From assembly GCF_007828215.1 (NCBI RefSeq), contig NZ_VIUE01000008.1, forward strand, positions 104,471-168,470: a stretch of DNA of 64,000 bases, written 5' to 3'. Under the pieces are notes generated by a model. It was given only the letters and a program-made list of their open reading frames with translations, searched no databases and was not told the DNA's origin. Source of the DNA: Pseudomonas sp. SJZ074 (GTDB lineage Bacteria > Pseudomonadota > Gammaproteobacteria > Pseudomonadales > Pseudomonadaceae). Shown piece by piece: positions 1 through 10,061 of the stretch. Each line of letters opens with the position of its first letter. The stretch's first letter is position 1. The position numbers and the translations under genes are program-made.

Positions 1-1794
1 GGAAGTCGGACCGAGCACCTTGGCGTGAGCGCCCTCGGCCTTCAAGGCCTGTTTGAGCACATCGATAATCGCCCCGTCCACCCCGTTCGCCACCAGCACC
101 GCAACCTTGCGTGTCTTGATATCTCCAGATAACAAGTTCGCCTGGCTCAAGGCTGGGGATTGCTCCAGCGAAGGCGTCGGTACGTCCACGGTGCATGCGG
201 TGGGCGCCGGCAATCCAAGGTTTTTCGCCACCCGCGCCGCCAGCTCCAAATCGATGTTGGCGAGAATTTCGTTAACCTGCCGCGCCCTGATGTATTCCCG
301 CTCGACCTTACCCAATTCGAAACTGTAGGCCGCGATGATGTGCTCCTGCTCATGGGCGCTCATGCTCTTGTAGAACAGCCGCGCCTGGGAAAAATGGTCG
401 CTGAACGAGTCACTGCGCTGGCGGATCTTGTAGGCGTCGATACGCTCCGGATAGCTTTCAAAACCACCGTCTTGCGGACCGGGCGGGGTTTCCTTCGGCC
501 AACCACCGTCGATGGAGTTGGGCTCGTAGGAGGTCCGCCCCTTGTCGATGGTGGTGCGGTGCATGGCATCGCGCTGGCCGTTGTGCACCGGGGTGATCGC
601 CCGGTTGATCGGCAGCTCATGAAAATTCGGCCCACCGAGTCGGCTGATTTGCGTATCTGTGTAGGAAAAGAGCCGGCCTTGCAGCAACGGGTCGTTGGAA
701 AAGTCGATGCCCGGCACGATATGCCCGGGGCAGAACGCGACTTGCTCGACTTCGGCGAAGAAGTTGTCCGGGTTACGGTTCAGCACCATCTTGCCCAGCG
801 GCGTGATGGGCACGAGTTCTTCAGGAATGATCTTGGTCGGGTCGAGCAGGTCGAAATCGAATGTGTGCTCGTCTTCCTCGGCGACGATCTGCACACCGAA
901 TTCCCATTCCGGGTAATCCCCCATCTCGATCGCCTCCCACAGATCGCGACGGTGGTAGTCCGTATCTTTACCGGCCAGCTTCTGGGCTTCGTCCCACACC
1001 AATGAACACGTGCCGACCTTGGGTCGCCAATGGAATTTGACGAAACTGCTGCGGCCTTCGGCGTTGATCATGCGGAAGGTATGCACGCCGAAGCCTTGCA
1101 TGCTGCGCAGGCTTTTTGGAATGGCCCGATCGGACATCGCCCAGATCACCATATGCGCCGACTCCGGCACCAGCGAGACAAAATCCCAGAAGGTGTCGTG
1201 GGCTGAGCCGCCGGTAGGAATCTCGTTGTGGGGTTCGGGTTTTACCGCGTGGACGAAGTCTGGAAACTTCACCGCATCCTGTATGAAAAAAACCGGCATG
1301 TTGTTGCCCACCAGGTCGAAGTTGCCTTCGTCGGTGAAGAACTTCACTGCAAAACCGCGCACGTCACGCACTGTGTCACCGGAACCTCGTGGCCCCTGCA
1401 CGGTGGAAAAACGCACGAACACCGGGGTCTTTTTGCTCGGGTCCTGTAGAAAACCAGCCTTGGTCAGTGCCGAATGCGCTTCATAGCTCTGAAAGTAACC
1501 ATGGGCCCCGGTACCGCGGGCGTGCACGATGCGCTCAGGAATGCGCTCATGGTCAAAATGCGTGATCTTTTCACGCATGATGAAATCTTCCAGCAGCGAG
1601 GGCCCACGGGCACCGGCGCGGAGGGTGTTCTGGTTGTCGGCGATCTTCACACCCTGATTGGTGCGCAAGGCCTGCTCGGTGGCATCGGAGCGAAACGGCT
1701 CCAGGCTCTCAAGCTTGGCGTTGGTGTTGCCGCGATCCAGGGTGTCGGTCCCGGCCAGTTGGCTCTTACCGGTTGCAGGCTGCTTGGTATTCAT
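1..1794 (-). CDS. katE: Catalase HPII-type, large subunit clade (C-terminus beyond window)
   Basis: Haem catalase that converts H2O2 to water and oxygen in the cytoplasm. The reverse strand is open from an ATG at 1794 to the left edge, so 598 codons are visible and the end is missing because of the window, not a mutation. Visible motifs: the distal His in HARGTGAHG, the Asn in [11 protein letters not shown], and the proximal haem Tyr in RLFSYTDTQ. Near the edge a flavodoxin-like segment begins ([17 protein letters not shown]), the extra C-terminal domain of large HPII catalases, so full length is probably about 700 residues. The start was chosen because the N-terminus ([20 protein letters not shown]) matches Pseudomonas KatE and a GAGGAG lies about 10 bases upstream. 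An ATG closer to the Shine-Dalgarno is out of frame. Nothing else in the window is linked to peroxide stress. Confidence 0.95.
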   Translation of the reverse strand, partial: MNTKQPATGKSQLAGTDTLDRGNTNAKLESLEPFRSDATEQALRTNQGVKIADNQNTLRAGARGPSLLEDFIMREKITHFDHERIPERIVHARGTGAHGYFQSYEAHSALTKAGFLQDPSKKTPVFVRFSTVQGPRGSGDTVRDVRGFAVKFFTDEGNFDLVGNNMPVFFIQDAVKFPDFVHAVKPEPHNEIPTGGSAHDTFWDFVSLVPESAHMVIWAMSDRAIPKSLRSMQGFGVHTFRMINAEGRSSFVKFHWRPKVGTCSLVWDEAQKLAGKDTDYHRRDLWEAIEMGDYPEWEFGVQIVAEEDEHTFDFDLLDPTKIIPEELVPITPLGKMVLNRNPDNFFAEVEQVAFCPGHIVPGIDFSNDPLLQGRLFSYTDTQISRLGGPNFHELPINRAITPVHNGQRDAMHRTTIDKGRTSYEPNSIDGGWPKETPPGPQDGGFESYPERIDAYKIRQRSDSFSDHFSQARLFYKSMSAHEQEHIIAAYSFELGKVEREYIRARQVNEILANIDLELAARVAKNLGLPAPTACTVDVPTPSLEQSPALSQANLLSGDIKTRKVAVLVANGVDGAIIDVLKQALKAEGAHAKVLGPTS

Positions 1795-1998
1795 CAGACA
1801 TAAACTCCTCGTTTCGATCCCTTTTTCACCCAGGGCTTGCGGACAAGCGCCGGGCAGTGGCGCCCAGGCATTTGGGAGTGGCTTATGTAGTGACTGATGA
1901 CGGTTCGAGCCGTTCCCTCGGAACGCGCCTGGATTTTCCCGGCCAGCGCCAACCCAGCGATGATGGGTGTCACCGTTGGGCTGGCGAAGCTTCAGCAG

Positions 1999-3885
1999 TC
2001 AGATGCCATCGCGCAGGATCTCGATTCTCCACCGCTGGCGCGTATGCACGCCTTGATAGCGGTCGACCCATTCCGGGCTGATCTGAGGCGATGGGCCCAA
2101 GTGGTTGGGCATCACATCATGGATGGACGGTGCCCGTGGATAGCTGGCCCAAGGAATGTTCAGCGGGTTGAACACGTTCTTGGGCGTGTCCTGGAAGTGC
2201 ATGGAGTCATCCGGAATGACCTTCAACCGGCTGTCATCGGCATAAAGGCGCCAGTCGCGGTTGTACAGCGAATGAATCCGATCCGCTTGCCACTCCCACT
2301 GCTGCCGGTTATCCAGGGCGCAGCTATCGGTGACCAGCGCGCCATCCGTTTCGCGCACACTCAGGCATCGATTCGAGGCCCGGTTGACGTACCGATTCTC
2401 CGAATCCAGGCCCCACAGTTGATGGGTGTTCGAGGCCGCGCAGGATTCAAGGGAAACACTTGAGGTGGCATTTTCGGCCATGCACTTGCCGACGCCGTCG
2501 GCGGAACGAATCAGCACGGTCATTTCGCGAGTCAGGAAGGGACTGTTCAAGTCCAGCATGTATTGTTCCGCGGCATCGTAGGTATCAGTGACGTGAAGGG
2601 ATTTGACCTGGCTCCGATCCCACCACCATTCACGCCGATTCAAGTCATAGCCGCCGCCAATGCTCACCGTTGCCGTACCGGTGTAGTTGCCGGGCAACTC
2701 CCACAAGGTATAAGACTCAAGCGATGCCGAGCGCATCATGGGCGTCATACGCGCTTCGGTTAGAACCGGCAGCCCGGCAGTGAGCCTTTCAACCAATACC
2801 GCCTTCAGCTTGGGATCTATGGGTGCGTTCCACGTCAACTTCGAACCGTTCCGCGATGCGATCAACGAGTAGTCCTGGAACGCGTAACTCATGGTCTTGG
2901 AATGTGAATAATTCAAACCGAAACTCACATTGAACGGTGATTTAGCGGCATAGGTAATATTTTCGGCTTTTGTCCCACCAAATTCGCTACCTAATGTTCC
3001 GCCAATGGAAATTCCATTGGTTTTCGTTTCGCTGTAATTGAAATTTGTCCTCGTGTCACTAGCAGGCGCCGAATTGACCAATATCGGAACAATCTGTTCA
3101 GTGGTCAGTTGATGAGTGAACCGGTAGGCATGTGGCAAGTACGCGCCCCAGAGATTTTCTCCACTGCCACCCGGTCCGAACCCACCGATGGTGATGCCGT
3201 TTTTCGTGGAGCGCGCGGTTGTTGGCGACGTTTTTATGGAAACGAACTTCTTGTCCTGGCTCCGCTCTGCACTCCTGACGACATCGATATTCACCACCGA
3301 AGTCATTTCCTGGTTCGGGCTCTGAAGATTGATGTTGTAGGTCAGTTTCGGCAGGCCAATGAACTCGCCTTCCTCCCGGGGGTACCCGGCCCGTGCCTGC
3401 AGTTCCTTGATCAACAACCCCACCGCTTCCAGAACAGCTTCATCCTGGTAACCTTCCAGGCGATAGACATTGATCTCCGAATTGCTCACCCGGTGAAACA
3501 AGGCATAGTCAAACGCGCTGGAAATTCCGAATATGCTACTTACTGTTTTCGCCAGTTCCGTCGTCTGGTAGCCCATCTTCAACAGCACCGGTTTCCCCGA
3601 GCGGAAAATCGCCGTTACCTTCTCGATGGCTGCTTCATCATCCTTGACTGCGGCGATATCCAGATAGGCCAGGGAAGAAAACTTTTCATCGGCGAGTCGC
3701 GCCTTGAATTCTTCCTCGGGCATGGCAGCAACCGACAGAGCCTGATATTGAGGCAGCGACATCTGCACCTCAGGAAGTTCTCCGAATACCATTAAAGTGT
3801 CCGAGGTCATCGAACTTGCAGCCACTGCATTTGCCATTACGCTTAATGCAAACAGTCCTGCAAAAATAGCCTTATGCTTTTTCAC
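1999..3885 (-). CDS. Secreted leukocidin/cytolysin-family pore-forming toxin with ricin-type lectin domain
   Basis: Predicted secreted beta-barrel pore-forming protein of 628 residues. Residues 1-23 form a Sec signal peptide ending in NAVAAS. Residues 25-190 could be a pro-region. Residues about 195-445 look like the leukocidin/haemolysin fold: a Gly/Ser/Thr-rich, alternating stretch (about 285-345) suits the pre-stem, and a Trp-rich run (LNRREWWWDRS, about 415-425) suits the membrane-facing rim. Residues about 455-545 resemble a ricin B-type beta-trefoil, with paired Cys and the QxW-like motifs HQLW and QQWEW. Order and size recall Vibrio cholerae cytolysin. The start is GTG, preceded by AAAAGGAATGGAAT. 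No secretion or immunity gene adjoins it. The family is assigned from motifs only; toxicity is inferred. Confidence 0.75.
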   Translation of the reverse strand: MKKHKAIFAGLFALSVMANAVAASSMTSDTLMVFGELPEVQMSLPQYQALSVAAMPEEEFKARLADEKFSSLAYLDIAAVKDDEAAIEKVTAIFRSGKPVLLKMGYQTTELAKTVSSIFGISSAFDYALFHRVSNSEINVYRLEGYQDEAVLEAVGLLIKELQARAGYPREEGEFIGLPKLTYNINLQSPNQEMTSVVNIDVVRSAERSQDKKFVSIKTSPTTARSTKNGITIGGFGPGGSGENLWGAYLPHAYRFTHQLTTEQIVPILVNSAPASDTRTNFNYSETKTNGISIGGTLGSEFGGTKAENITYAAKSPFNVSFGLNYSHSKTMSYAFQDYSLIASRNGSKLTWNAPIDPKLKAVLVERLTAGLPVLTEARMTPMMRSASLESYTLWELPGNYTGTATVSIGGGYDLNRREWWWDRSQVKSLHVTDTYDAAEQYMLDLNSPFLTREMTVLIRSADGVGKCMAENATSSVSLESCAASNTHQLWGLDSENRYVNRASNRCLSVRETDGALVTDSCALDNRQQWEWQADRIHSLYNRDWRLYADDSRLKVIPDDSMHFQDTPKNVFNPLNIPWASYPRAPSIHDVMPNHLGPSPQISPEWVDRYQGVHTRQRWRIEILRDGI

Positions 3886-4299
3886 ATTCCATTCCTTTTA
3901 AATGTTTCCCCGCCGTTACGAGACGGGTTTAATTCGCTGTAGCGAGCGACGATCGGTAACCTACCAGATACTTGTTCATGGACAATCGAAAGTACTATTC
4001 GAAATGAAACCGAGTATGTGGATATATTTAACAGCTAACTTTAAATGCTCTTGAGCAGGACGGATGAACGATCCTTTGCCTGTCAGGCCTGGCGACGGCT
4101 GCATGGCGTCCGCTGCCCCGAAAGGGGCGCGGATGGGTACCCAGCAATGGACAATCAGGCATACCGGCCTTTGATCGCGTTATTACCAAATAGCGGCCAA
4201 ATTGCGAAATAAATGCTAATGACCTCTATACAGACAGGCTAAAATGCGCCCCCGGCTAACCGCTGCCCCTTTTCCAACGCGCCCCACAAGGTTCGCTAC
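3886..4299. other. Divergent intergenic region between toxin gene and metN
   Basis: These 414 bases hold the promoters of the leftward toxin gene and the rightward metNIQ operon. A possible metN -10 is TAAAAT at 4240-4245, and a weaker pair is TTGCGA at 4202 with TATACA at 4227. No convincing ORF, known riboswitch or terminator is visible. A GC-rich hairpin-forming stretch lies near 4110-4135. Confidence 0.4.
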
Positions 4300-5307
4300 G
4301 TGATCGAGTTTCAAAACGTCCATAAAACCTACCGCGTCGCCGGTAAGGATATCCCCGCGCTGCACCCGACCAGTCTGAGGATCGAGAACGGTCAGGTCTT
4401 CGGTCTGATCGGCCATTCCGGTGCAGGAAAAAGTACCCTGCTGCGTCTGATCAATCGCCTGGAAGACACCAGCGGCGGCAAGATCATCGTCGACGGCGAA
4501 GAAGTCACCGCCCTGGACGCCACGGGCCTGCGACGCTTCCGTCAACAGGTCGGGATGATTTTCCAGCACTTCAATCTGCTGGCCTCCAAGACCGTGGCCG
4601 ACAACGTCGCCTTGCCGCTGACGTTGGCGGGCGAATTGTCCCGCAACGAAATCGACCAACGAGTGGCCGAGTTGCTGGCACGGGTAGGCTTGTCCGACCA
4701 CGCCAGGAAGTACCCGGCGCAGTTGTCCGGCGGCCAGAAGCAGCGCGTCGGTATCGCCCGCGCCCTGGCGACCAAGCCCAAGATTCTGCTGTGCGACGAG
4801 GCCACCAGCGCCCTCGACCCGCAGACCACCGCATCGGTGCTGCAACTGCTCGCAGAGATCAACCGCGAGCTGAAGCTGACCATCGTGCTGATCACCCATG
4901 AAATGGACGTGATCCGCCGGGTCTGCGATGAAGTCGGTGTGATGGATGCCGGTGTGATCGTCGAACAAGGCCCGGTGGCCCAGGTGTTCCTGCACCCCAA
5001 GCATCCGACCACCAAGCGTTTCGTCCAGGAAGACGAGCAGATCGACGAAAGCGAACAGCGCGACGATTTTGCCCACGTACCGGGGCGCATCGTGCGTCTG
5101 ACATTCCAGGGCGATGCGACCTACGCGCCGCTGCTCGGCACCGTCGCCCGGGAAACCGGTGTGGACTACAGCATCCTGGCCGGTCGTATCGACCGCATCA
5201 AAGACACCCCCTACGGGCAACTGACCCTCGCCATCACCGGCGGTGACATGGAGGCGGCGTTTGCCCGCTTCATCGCGGCCGATGTCCACATGGAGGTGCT
5301 GCGCTGA
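4300..5307 (+). CDS. metN: Methionine ABC transporter ATP-binding protein
   Basis: ATPase of the MetNIQ importer for D/L-methionine, on the cytoplasmic face of the inner membrane. The 335 residues show Walker A GHSGAGKS, the ABC signature [15 protein letters not shown], Walker [13 protein letters not shown] and the H-loop ITHEMD. After about residue 245 comes the NIL regulatory domain, which in E. coli MetN binds methionine and shuts transport down. Length is normal for the family. Translation starts at GTG 4300, with AAGG eight bases upstream. The last codons overlap the metI start, so the operon is translationally coupled. No S-box or other riboswitch was recognised upstream. Confidence 0.97.
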   Translation: MIEFQNVHKTYRVAGKDIPALHPTSLRIENGQVFGLIGHSGAGKSTLLRLINRLEDTSGGKIIVDGEEVTALDATGLRRFRQQVGMIFQHFNLLASKTVADNVALPLTLAGELSRNEIDQRVAELLARVGLSDHARKYPAQLSGGQKQRVGIARALATKPKILLCDEATSALDPQTTASVLQLLAEINRELKLTIVLITHEMDVIRRVCDEVGVMDAGVIVEQGPVAQVFLHPKHPTTKRFVQEDEQIDESEQRDDFAHVPGRIVRLTFQGDATYAPLLGTVARETGVDYSILAGRIDRIKDTPYGQLTLAITGGDMEAAFARFIAADVHMEVLR

Positions 5308-5969
5308 TGGAATTTTTTGCAAACATCGACTGGCTGGAGATCTGGCTGGCCACCGGCGACACCTTCCTGATGCTGTTCGGTTCGCTGTTGTTCACGGTGC
5401 TGCTCGGCCTGCCACTGGGGGTGCTGTTGTTCCTGTGCAGCCCGCGCCAGTTGCTCGAAGCCCGGGGCGTCTATGCGCTGCTGTCGCTGATCGTCAACAT
5501 CCTGCGTTCGCTGCCTTTCATTATCCTGTTGATCGTGATGATCCCGTTCACGGTGTTGATCACCGGCACCTCGCTGGGCGTAGCCGGGGCGATTCCACCC
5601 CTGGTGGTCGGCGCCACACCGTTCTTCGCCCGTCTGGTGGAAACCGCCTTGCGCGAAGTCGACCGTGGCATCATCGAAGCGACCCAGGCCATGGGCGCGA
5701 CCACCCGGCAGATCATCGTCAACGCCTTGCTGCCGGAAGCCCGCCCAGGCATCTTTGCCGCAATTACGGTGACCGCGATTACGCTGGTGTCCTACACGGC
5801 CATGGCCGGTGTGGTCGGCGCCGGTGGCTTGGGCGACCTGGCGATCCGTTTCGGTTACCAGCGTTTCCAGACCGACGTGATGGTGGTCACCGTGGTATTG
5901 CTGCTGGTGCTGGTCCAGGTCCTGCAAACCGTGGGCGACAAACTGGTTGTGCATTTTTCTAGAAAATAA
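5307..5969 (+). CDS. metI: Methionine ABC transporter permease
   Basis: Inner-membrane channel subunit of MetNIQ, 220 residues with about five hydrophobic segments. The EAA loop that docks on MetN is visible around residues 125-145 (EATQAMGATTRQII). The ATG overlaps the metN stop (ATGA-type overlap), and metQ follows after 78 bases. Size and composition fit the family, and nothing is unusual. Confidence 0.96.
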   Translation: MEFFANIDWLEIWLATGDTFLMLFGSLLFTVLLGLPLGVLLFLCSPRQLLEARGVYALLSLIVNILRSLPFIILLIVMIPFTVLITGTSLGVAGAIPPLVVGATPFFARLVETALREVDRGIIEATQAMGATTRQIIVNALLPEARPGIFAAITVTAITLVSYTAMAGVVGAGGLGDLAIRFGYQRFQTDVMVVTVVLLLVLVQVLQTVGDKLVVHFSRK

Positions 5970-6047
5970 GGCCTTGCGCCCATAAACCATGAGCCAGCCA
6001 TTCGCTGGCAGGCGCCGAGAGCGGGCGCCCCACAAGGAGTTAGCTGA

Positions 6048-6818
6048 ATGAAGAAATTACTGGTTGCCTTCGCTGCCGTCGCAGCCTTTTCCGCCCATGC
6101 CGACACCTTGACCATCGCGGCAACGCCGGTGCCCCACGCGGAAATCCTCGAATTCGTCAAGCCGGCACTGGCCAAGGAAGGTGTGGACCTGAAGGTCAAG
6201 GTCTTCACCGACTACATCCAGCCGAACGTACAGGTCGCCGAAAAGCGCCTGGACGCCAACTTCTTCCAGCACCAGCCGTACCTGGATGAGTTCAACAAGG
6301 CCAAGGGTACCCACCTGGTAGCCGTAACTGGCGTGCACCTGGAACCCCTGGGCGCTTATTCGAGCAAGTACAAGAAGCTCGAAGAACTCCCTGGCGGCGC
6401 CAACGTAGTGATCCCGAACGACGCCACCAACGGCGGCCGTGCGCTGTTGCTACTGGCAAAGGCCGGGGTGATCAAGCTGAAGGATCCGAAGAATATCCTG
6501 TCGACCACCAAAGACATCACCGAGAACACGAAGGACCTGAAATTCCGTGAACTGGAAGCCGCGACCATTCCACGCGTGCTGACCCAGGTCGACCTGGCGC
6601 TGATCAATACCAACTACGCGCTGGAAGCCAAGCTGGATCCGTCCAAGGATGCGCTGGAGATCGAGGGCAGCGACTCGCCTTACGTGAACATCCTGGTGGC
6701 CCGTGAGGACGACAAGGACAGCGAGGCAATGAAGAAGCTGGCGGCTGCGTTGCATAGCCCGGAAGTGAAGGCGTTTATTCTGGAGAAGTACAAAGGCGCA
6801 GTATTGCCGGCGTTTTGA
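6048..6818 (+). CDS. metQ: Methionine-binding periplasmic protein (NlpA/MetQ family)
   Basis: Substrate-binding protein that delivers methionine to MetNI, 256 residues. The signal peptide MKKLLVAFAAVAAFSAHA is followed by the mature protein starting near DTLTIAATPVPHAEIL. NlpA-family hallmarks are visible (VFTDYIQPN, DANFFQHQPYL). The signal peptide contains no cysteine, so unlike the E. coli lipoprotein this one should be a soluble periplasmic protein. AAGGAG lies seven bases before the ATG. The operon ends with an intrinsic terminator 16 bases downstream. Confidence 0.96.
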   Translation: MKKLLVAFAAVAAFSAHADTLTIAATPVPHAEILEFVKPALAKEGVDLKVKVFTDYIQPNVQVAEKRLDANFFQHQPYLDEFNKAKGTHLVAVTGVHLEPLGAYSSKYKKLEELPGGANVVIPNDATNGGRALLLLAKAGVIKLKDPKNILSTTKDITENTKDLKFRELEAATIPRVLTQVDLALINTNYALEAKLDPSKDALEIEGSDSPYVNILVAREDDKDSEAMKKLAAALHSPEVKAFILEKYKGAVLPAF

Positions 6819-6833
6819 TCTGATCGGGTGATG

Positions 6834-6874
6834 AAAAAAACGGGACTGCGTGGGAATGCAGACCCGTTTTTTTT
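6834..6874 (+). terminator. Rho-independent terminator of metNIQ
   Basis: An A-tract leads into CGGGaCTGC, a loop, then GCAGaCCCG and eight T residues. The stem has one A/A mismatch. It sits just after the metQ stop and suits termination on the plus strand. Confidence 0.85.
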
Positions 6875-6937
6875 GCACTCATGATAAATTCCCGCAGCGA
6901 CCTCTAATGAATAGAGGGCATTCAGGGAGAGAAGTAA

Positions 6938-7312
6938 GTGATCAAGTCTTTGTTGGTTGGGGCATTGCTGGCAATGGCATCCGCATCGGCATCTGCGATG
7001 AGTTGCGATAATCCTAGAAACGCCTATGACAGAACCTATTGCGCGTCGCTGAAAATGGTTCAGTCGGATCAGGAAATCAATGATCAATACAAGAAGACCA
7101 TGAGTGCGCTGAACCCGGAACAAAAGAAAAAAGTGAAAGCGGCTCAGATCCAGTGGATCAAAATTCGCGACAACGCCTGTTCCAACGACGGCCTGCTCTA
7201 CCTGGACTGTGCCAACGAGAAGACCGAGTCGCGTATCGTCATACTCAAAGCCATCGAGCGCGAATGCCGTGCTGCCGGTTGCGACGATGCCAAGCTGTCG
7301 CAAGTCGAGTGA
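6938..7312 (+). CDS. DUF1311 / LprI-like periplasmic protein
   Basis: Small exported protein of 124 residues. Residues 1-20 are a signal peptide (MIKSLLVGALLAMASASASA). The mature part has the DUF1311 pattern: Cys-rich, a helical KKTMSALNPEQKKKVKAAQ stretch, then the hallmark W-I-x-x-R-D-x-x-C (QWIKIRDNAC). Six cysteines could form disulfides in the periplasm. This domain occurs in the Mycobacterium lysozyme inhibitor LprI, but most members have no known role. The start is GTG 6938, preceded by AGGGAGAGAA. It stands alone between two terminators, so it is probably monocistronic. The exact function is unknown. Confidence 0.85.
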   Translation: MIKSLLVGALLAMASASASAMSCDNPRNAYDRTYCASLKMVQSDQEINDQYKKTMSALNPEQKKKVKAAQIQWIKIRDNACSNDGLLYLDCANEKTESRIVILKAIERECRAAGCDDAKLSQVE

Positions 7313-7378
7313 TCCGGCCAAGGGCAGCTGATATCTATCGCTGAGAAGAAGCGATGGGACAAGCGAAAAGCCGTACCG

Positions 7379-7408
7379 AAAAACCCGACATCATGCGTCG
7401 GGTTTTTC
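7379..7408 (+). terminator. Rho-independent terminator after the DUF1311 gene
   Basis: The stem AAAAACCCGAC / GTCGGGTTTTT has a 7-base loop and ends in T-rich sequence. It could work in both directions. Confidence 0.8.
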
Positions 7409-7580
7409 TTTGGCAGGCTGCCTATAGGGGTGGTTAGGGCCGCTTCGCAACCCAGCGGGAGCAAACTTCCTCCCCACGGGGTTTTGGTTCAATCAAGGCC
7501 GTGGGTGTAATTCAGTTGTTCGCGTTGCTGGCAGGATGCCACAATCGCTTTTTTAGTTGCATCACGATCAGGTGGATCAC

Positions 7581-8708
7581 ATGCATGGCTCAGGATCACG
7601 AAGTGACCAGGATTTCTTCATAGCCGAGCAGGTGCGAACTGACCGACTGCAGCAACTGTTCCGCCAATCCGTTTCAGCGGTATTGGGGAGTTACCTCGCC
7701 GCTATCATGCTGTGTGGATTGTGTTGGGATCGTTTCGACCACGACCTCGTTCTTTGGTGGCTGGCGATACTGACCGGATCGACGCTGATACGCATCTCGA
7801 TGTTCGTGGCCTATTTCTGCAGTGATGAAAGCCAGCGCACGCCCCAACGGTGGGAGCGCAAGTACTGGATCACCCTGGTGCTATCCGCCAGTATCTGGGG
7901 CGTTGGCGCATTCGTGGTCATGCCGGCAGACGATCTTCTGTCGCAAGCGCTGGTCATGCTCTTTACCGTCGGCATGTCCGTCAGTGCGGTGTCCTGCTAC
8001 TCCGCCTACCGCGACATGACATTGCTCTCCATCGGCCTGGTCCTGTTGCCGTCCACCGCCTGGCTACTGTTTCAACCGACCAGAATTCAACTCGGTATCG
8101 CCCTCTCGATCATCGTATTTGCCGTATTCGCTGCCCGCGCCACACACAAAATGTCCCAGGCACTGGAAACCGCTTTCCGACTCACCCGTGAAATGGAGCA
8201 GGCCAATAGCGTTTCCACCCGCGCAGCCCAGACCGATGAACTGACAGGACTGATGAGCCGACGCGCCTTCTTCGAGCATGCCCAACAGCTTTATGACGAA
8301 TGTGAAGCCAACCGGCTGGGATTGTGCGTGTTCATGCTGGACATGGATCACTTCAAGCACATCAACGACACCTACGGTCATCAGGTTGGAGATCAGGTCC
8401 TGCGGCAGATGGGCCTGGTCATCAGCTCATCCTTCCGGGCCACCGATGTCCACGGCCGGTTGGGGGGAGAGGAGTTCGCGATTCTGCTTCCGGACACCTC
8501 CCTCGACGCCGCCATCGAGATTGCAGAAGAGCTTATTCAAACGATTGGCGAATTGATGATCGAGCCTGTCCATCGCATTACCGCCAGCCTTGGAGTAGCG
8601 TTCACGGAGGCTGGGCACAAGGATCTTCATAGCTTGATGAATAATGCGGATAAGGCGTTGTATCGGGCGAAGGCGTTGGGGCGCAATCAGGTTGCGGTTG
8701 CCCAGTAA
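7581..8708 (+). CDS. Membrane diguanylate cyclase (GGDEF)
   Basis: Makes the second messenger cyclic di-GMP from two GTP. About 375 residues. The N-terminal half has around six hydrophobic segments (roughly residues 35-185) forming a membrane sensor of no family I could name. A linker leads to a C-terminal GGDEF domain from about residue 210. The active site reads GGEEF, and an RATD motif five residues before it is an intact I-site, so product inhibition by c-di-GMP is expected. The start at ATG 7581 has AGGTGG five bases upstream; a longer form from TTG 7557 is possible but less likely. It is monocistronic and its signal is unknown. Confidence 0.9.
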   Translation: MHGSGSRSDQDFFIAEQVRTDRLQQLFRQSVSAVLGSYLAAIMLCGLCWDRFDHDLVLWWLAILTGSTLIRISMFVAYFCSDESQRTPQRWERKYWITLVLSASIWGVGAFVVMPADDLLSQALVMLFTVGMSVSAVSCYSAYRDMTLLSIGLVLLPSTAWLLFQPTRIQLGIALSIIVFAVFAARATHKMSQALETAFRLTREMEQANSVSTRAAQTDELTGLMSRRAFFEHAQQLYDECEANRLGLCVFMLDMDHFKHINDTYGHQVGDQVLRQMGLVISSSFRATDVHGRLGGEEFAILLPDTSLDAAIEIAEELIQTIGELMIEPVHRITASLGVAFTEAGHKDLHSLMNNADKALYRAKALGRNQVAVAQ

Positions 8709-9037
8709 GACTTCGTTTAGGCGTCATATAGGGGTGACTAGTTAATGCAAAAGGCCAATCCATGTCGCTGAACCATTGGTGCTACACGGTGGGGCGTGCC
8801 TGTTACCCCAACTGTGTATGGCCAGCATGTTGCACAAAGACCCTCAGGGTGAAAGCTTCTATCAACAGGCCGTCCCATATCTGCTGCAAGCGAACAGCAA
8901 GTTCGAGGCCGTGACAGCCGACAAACCTACCGCAAGCGCGCTCGAGGTTAACGACTTCCAAGGCCGAAAAACGCTTGAAGATCCTACTGAGTCCAAACTG
9001 AGACATGGAGCAGTGGAATTGGCCGCAGCGTTGCGAA
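8709..9037. other. Intergenic region without recognised gene
   Basis: Between the diguanylate cyclase and the LysR gene (convergent). Short frames on both strands have no start signal or family I recognise. It may be the remnant of a lost gene. Confidence 0.3.
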
Positions 9038-9940
9038 CTAGTGTTGATCATACCCAGTGTTAAGCCCAGGCACCTTGGAAAACGCTTCGGCAATAAAATC
9101 CATAAACACAATCGCCCGCTTGGGCAACAACCGATTGGCGACGTAGAGAAACTGGACCGGCACCGGCGGCGCTTCGTAGTCGCAAAGTACCTGACACAAC
9201 CGGCCGCTCTCCAACCCTTGCTCGTACAACCACCTTGGCCCGCTGGCGATCCCGAGGCCGGCGGTGACGGCTTCTTGTATGGCCTGGGGCGAGTTGACCC
9301 GCAATCGCCCCGAGACGTTGATGACGGTATCGCGGAAATGCCAGGTATTACCGGTGCTCAACAACGAGTACAGAATGCAGTCATGGTTGTGCAGGTCTTC
9401 CGGTGTCTGCGGGATGCCACGGCGTTCCAGGTAGTCTGTCGACGCGACATAGACCCGTGTGTAATGGCCAATCCGGCGGGCGCGCAGTGCGCTGTCGGTC
9501 GGATGGCCGATGCGGATGGCCAGCTCGGCGCCTTCCTCCACCAGATCCACGAGACGATCACTGAGCTGCAAATCCAGTGACAAGCCGGGGTAGCGCGCCA
9601 GAAAAGCGGGAACGTGCGGCATCAGGAAGGCATGAGCCAATGCGGTCGGGCAGGCCACGCGCAGCAGTCCGGTCGGCTCGGACTCATCGCTCAAGGACGA
9701 CTCCGACTCCGCAACGGCATCGAGGATCCGGCTGACGTCCGCGTAGTAGCGTTCGCCTTCCGGCGTCAGCACCAGCCGTCGTGTGGTGCGCTGGAGCAAT
9801 CGGGTACCCAGATGGTCCTCCAGCGCGGCCACGTATCGGCTGACGTTGGGTTGGCCCATGCCCAAGTCCCGCGCCGCCGCTGAGAAACTGCCCGTCTCGA
9901 CGGTGCGTTTGAAACAGGTCATGAGTAGAAAGCGATCCAC
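9038..9940 (-). CDS. LysR-family transcriptional regulator
   Basis: DNA-binding regulator of about 300 residues. The N-terminal winged helix-turn-helix is clear (VETGSFSAAARDLGMGQPN then VSRYVAALEDHLGTRLL). The C-terminal part is the usual periplasmic-binding-protein-like effector domain (ending near residue 295). I place the start at GTG 9940 (MDRFLLMTCF), which has GGGG six bases upstream and gives the usual LysR length; ATGs at 9958 and 9964 are in frame but lack a ribosome site. It is divergent from the SDR gene at 10062, the classic arrangement for a LysR controlling its neighbour, so the SDR is its likely target. The effector is unknown. Confidence 0.88.
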   Translation of the reverse strand: MDRFLLMTCFKRTVETGSFSAAARDLGMGQPNVSRYVAALEDHLGTRLLQRTTRRLVLTPEGERYYADVSRILDAVAESESSLSDESEPTGLLRVACPTALAHAFLMPHVPAFLARYPGLSLDLQLSDRLVDLVEEGAELAIRIGHPTDSALRARRIGHYTRVYVASTDYLERRGIPQTPEDLHNHDCILYSLLSTGNTWHFRDTVINVSGRLRVNSPQAIQEAVTAGLGIASGPRWLYEQGLESGRLCQVLCDYEAPPVPVQFLYVANRLLPKRAIVFMDFIAEAFSKVPGLNTGYDQH

Positions 9941-10061
9941 TTGAAGCCCCAAATTCATGCACATTCAGCATTAAAGATATGCAAGTCCGTGATCTTATCA
10001 ACTAAACGGCATAGACGGATCATGAGCGCCGCATCCCGCTCTCATGATCTGGAGTTCACTC

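Noticed and set aside
4020..4299. Possible SAM riboswitch before metN
   Set aside because: No S-box-like helices or terminator/antiterminator pair could be made out, and such control is not usual in Pseudomonas.
8776..9063. 95-residue plus-strand frame between the cyclase and LysR genes
   Set aside because: No ribosome site, no family resemblance and overlap with the LysR 3' end; possibly a fossil but not supportable as a gene.
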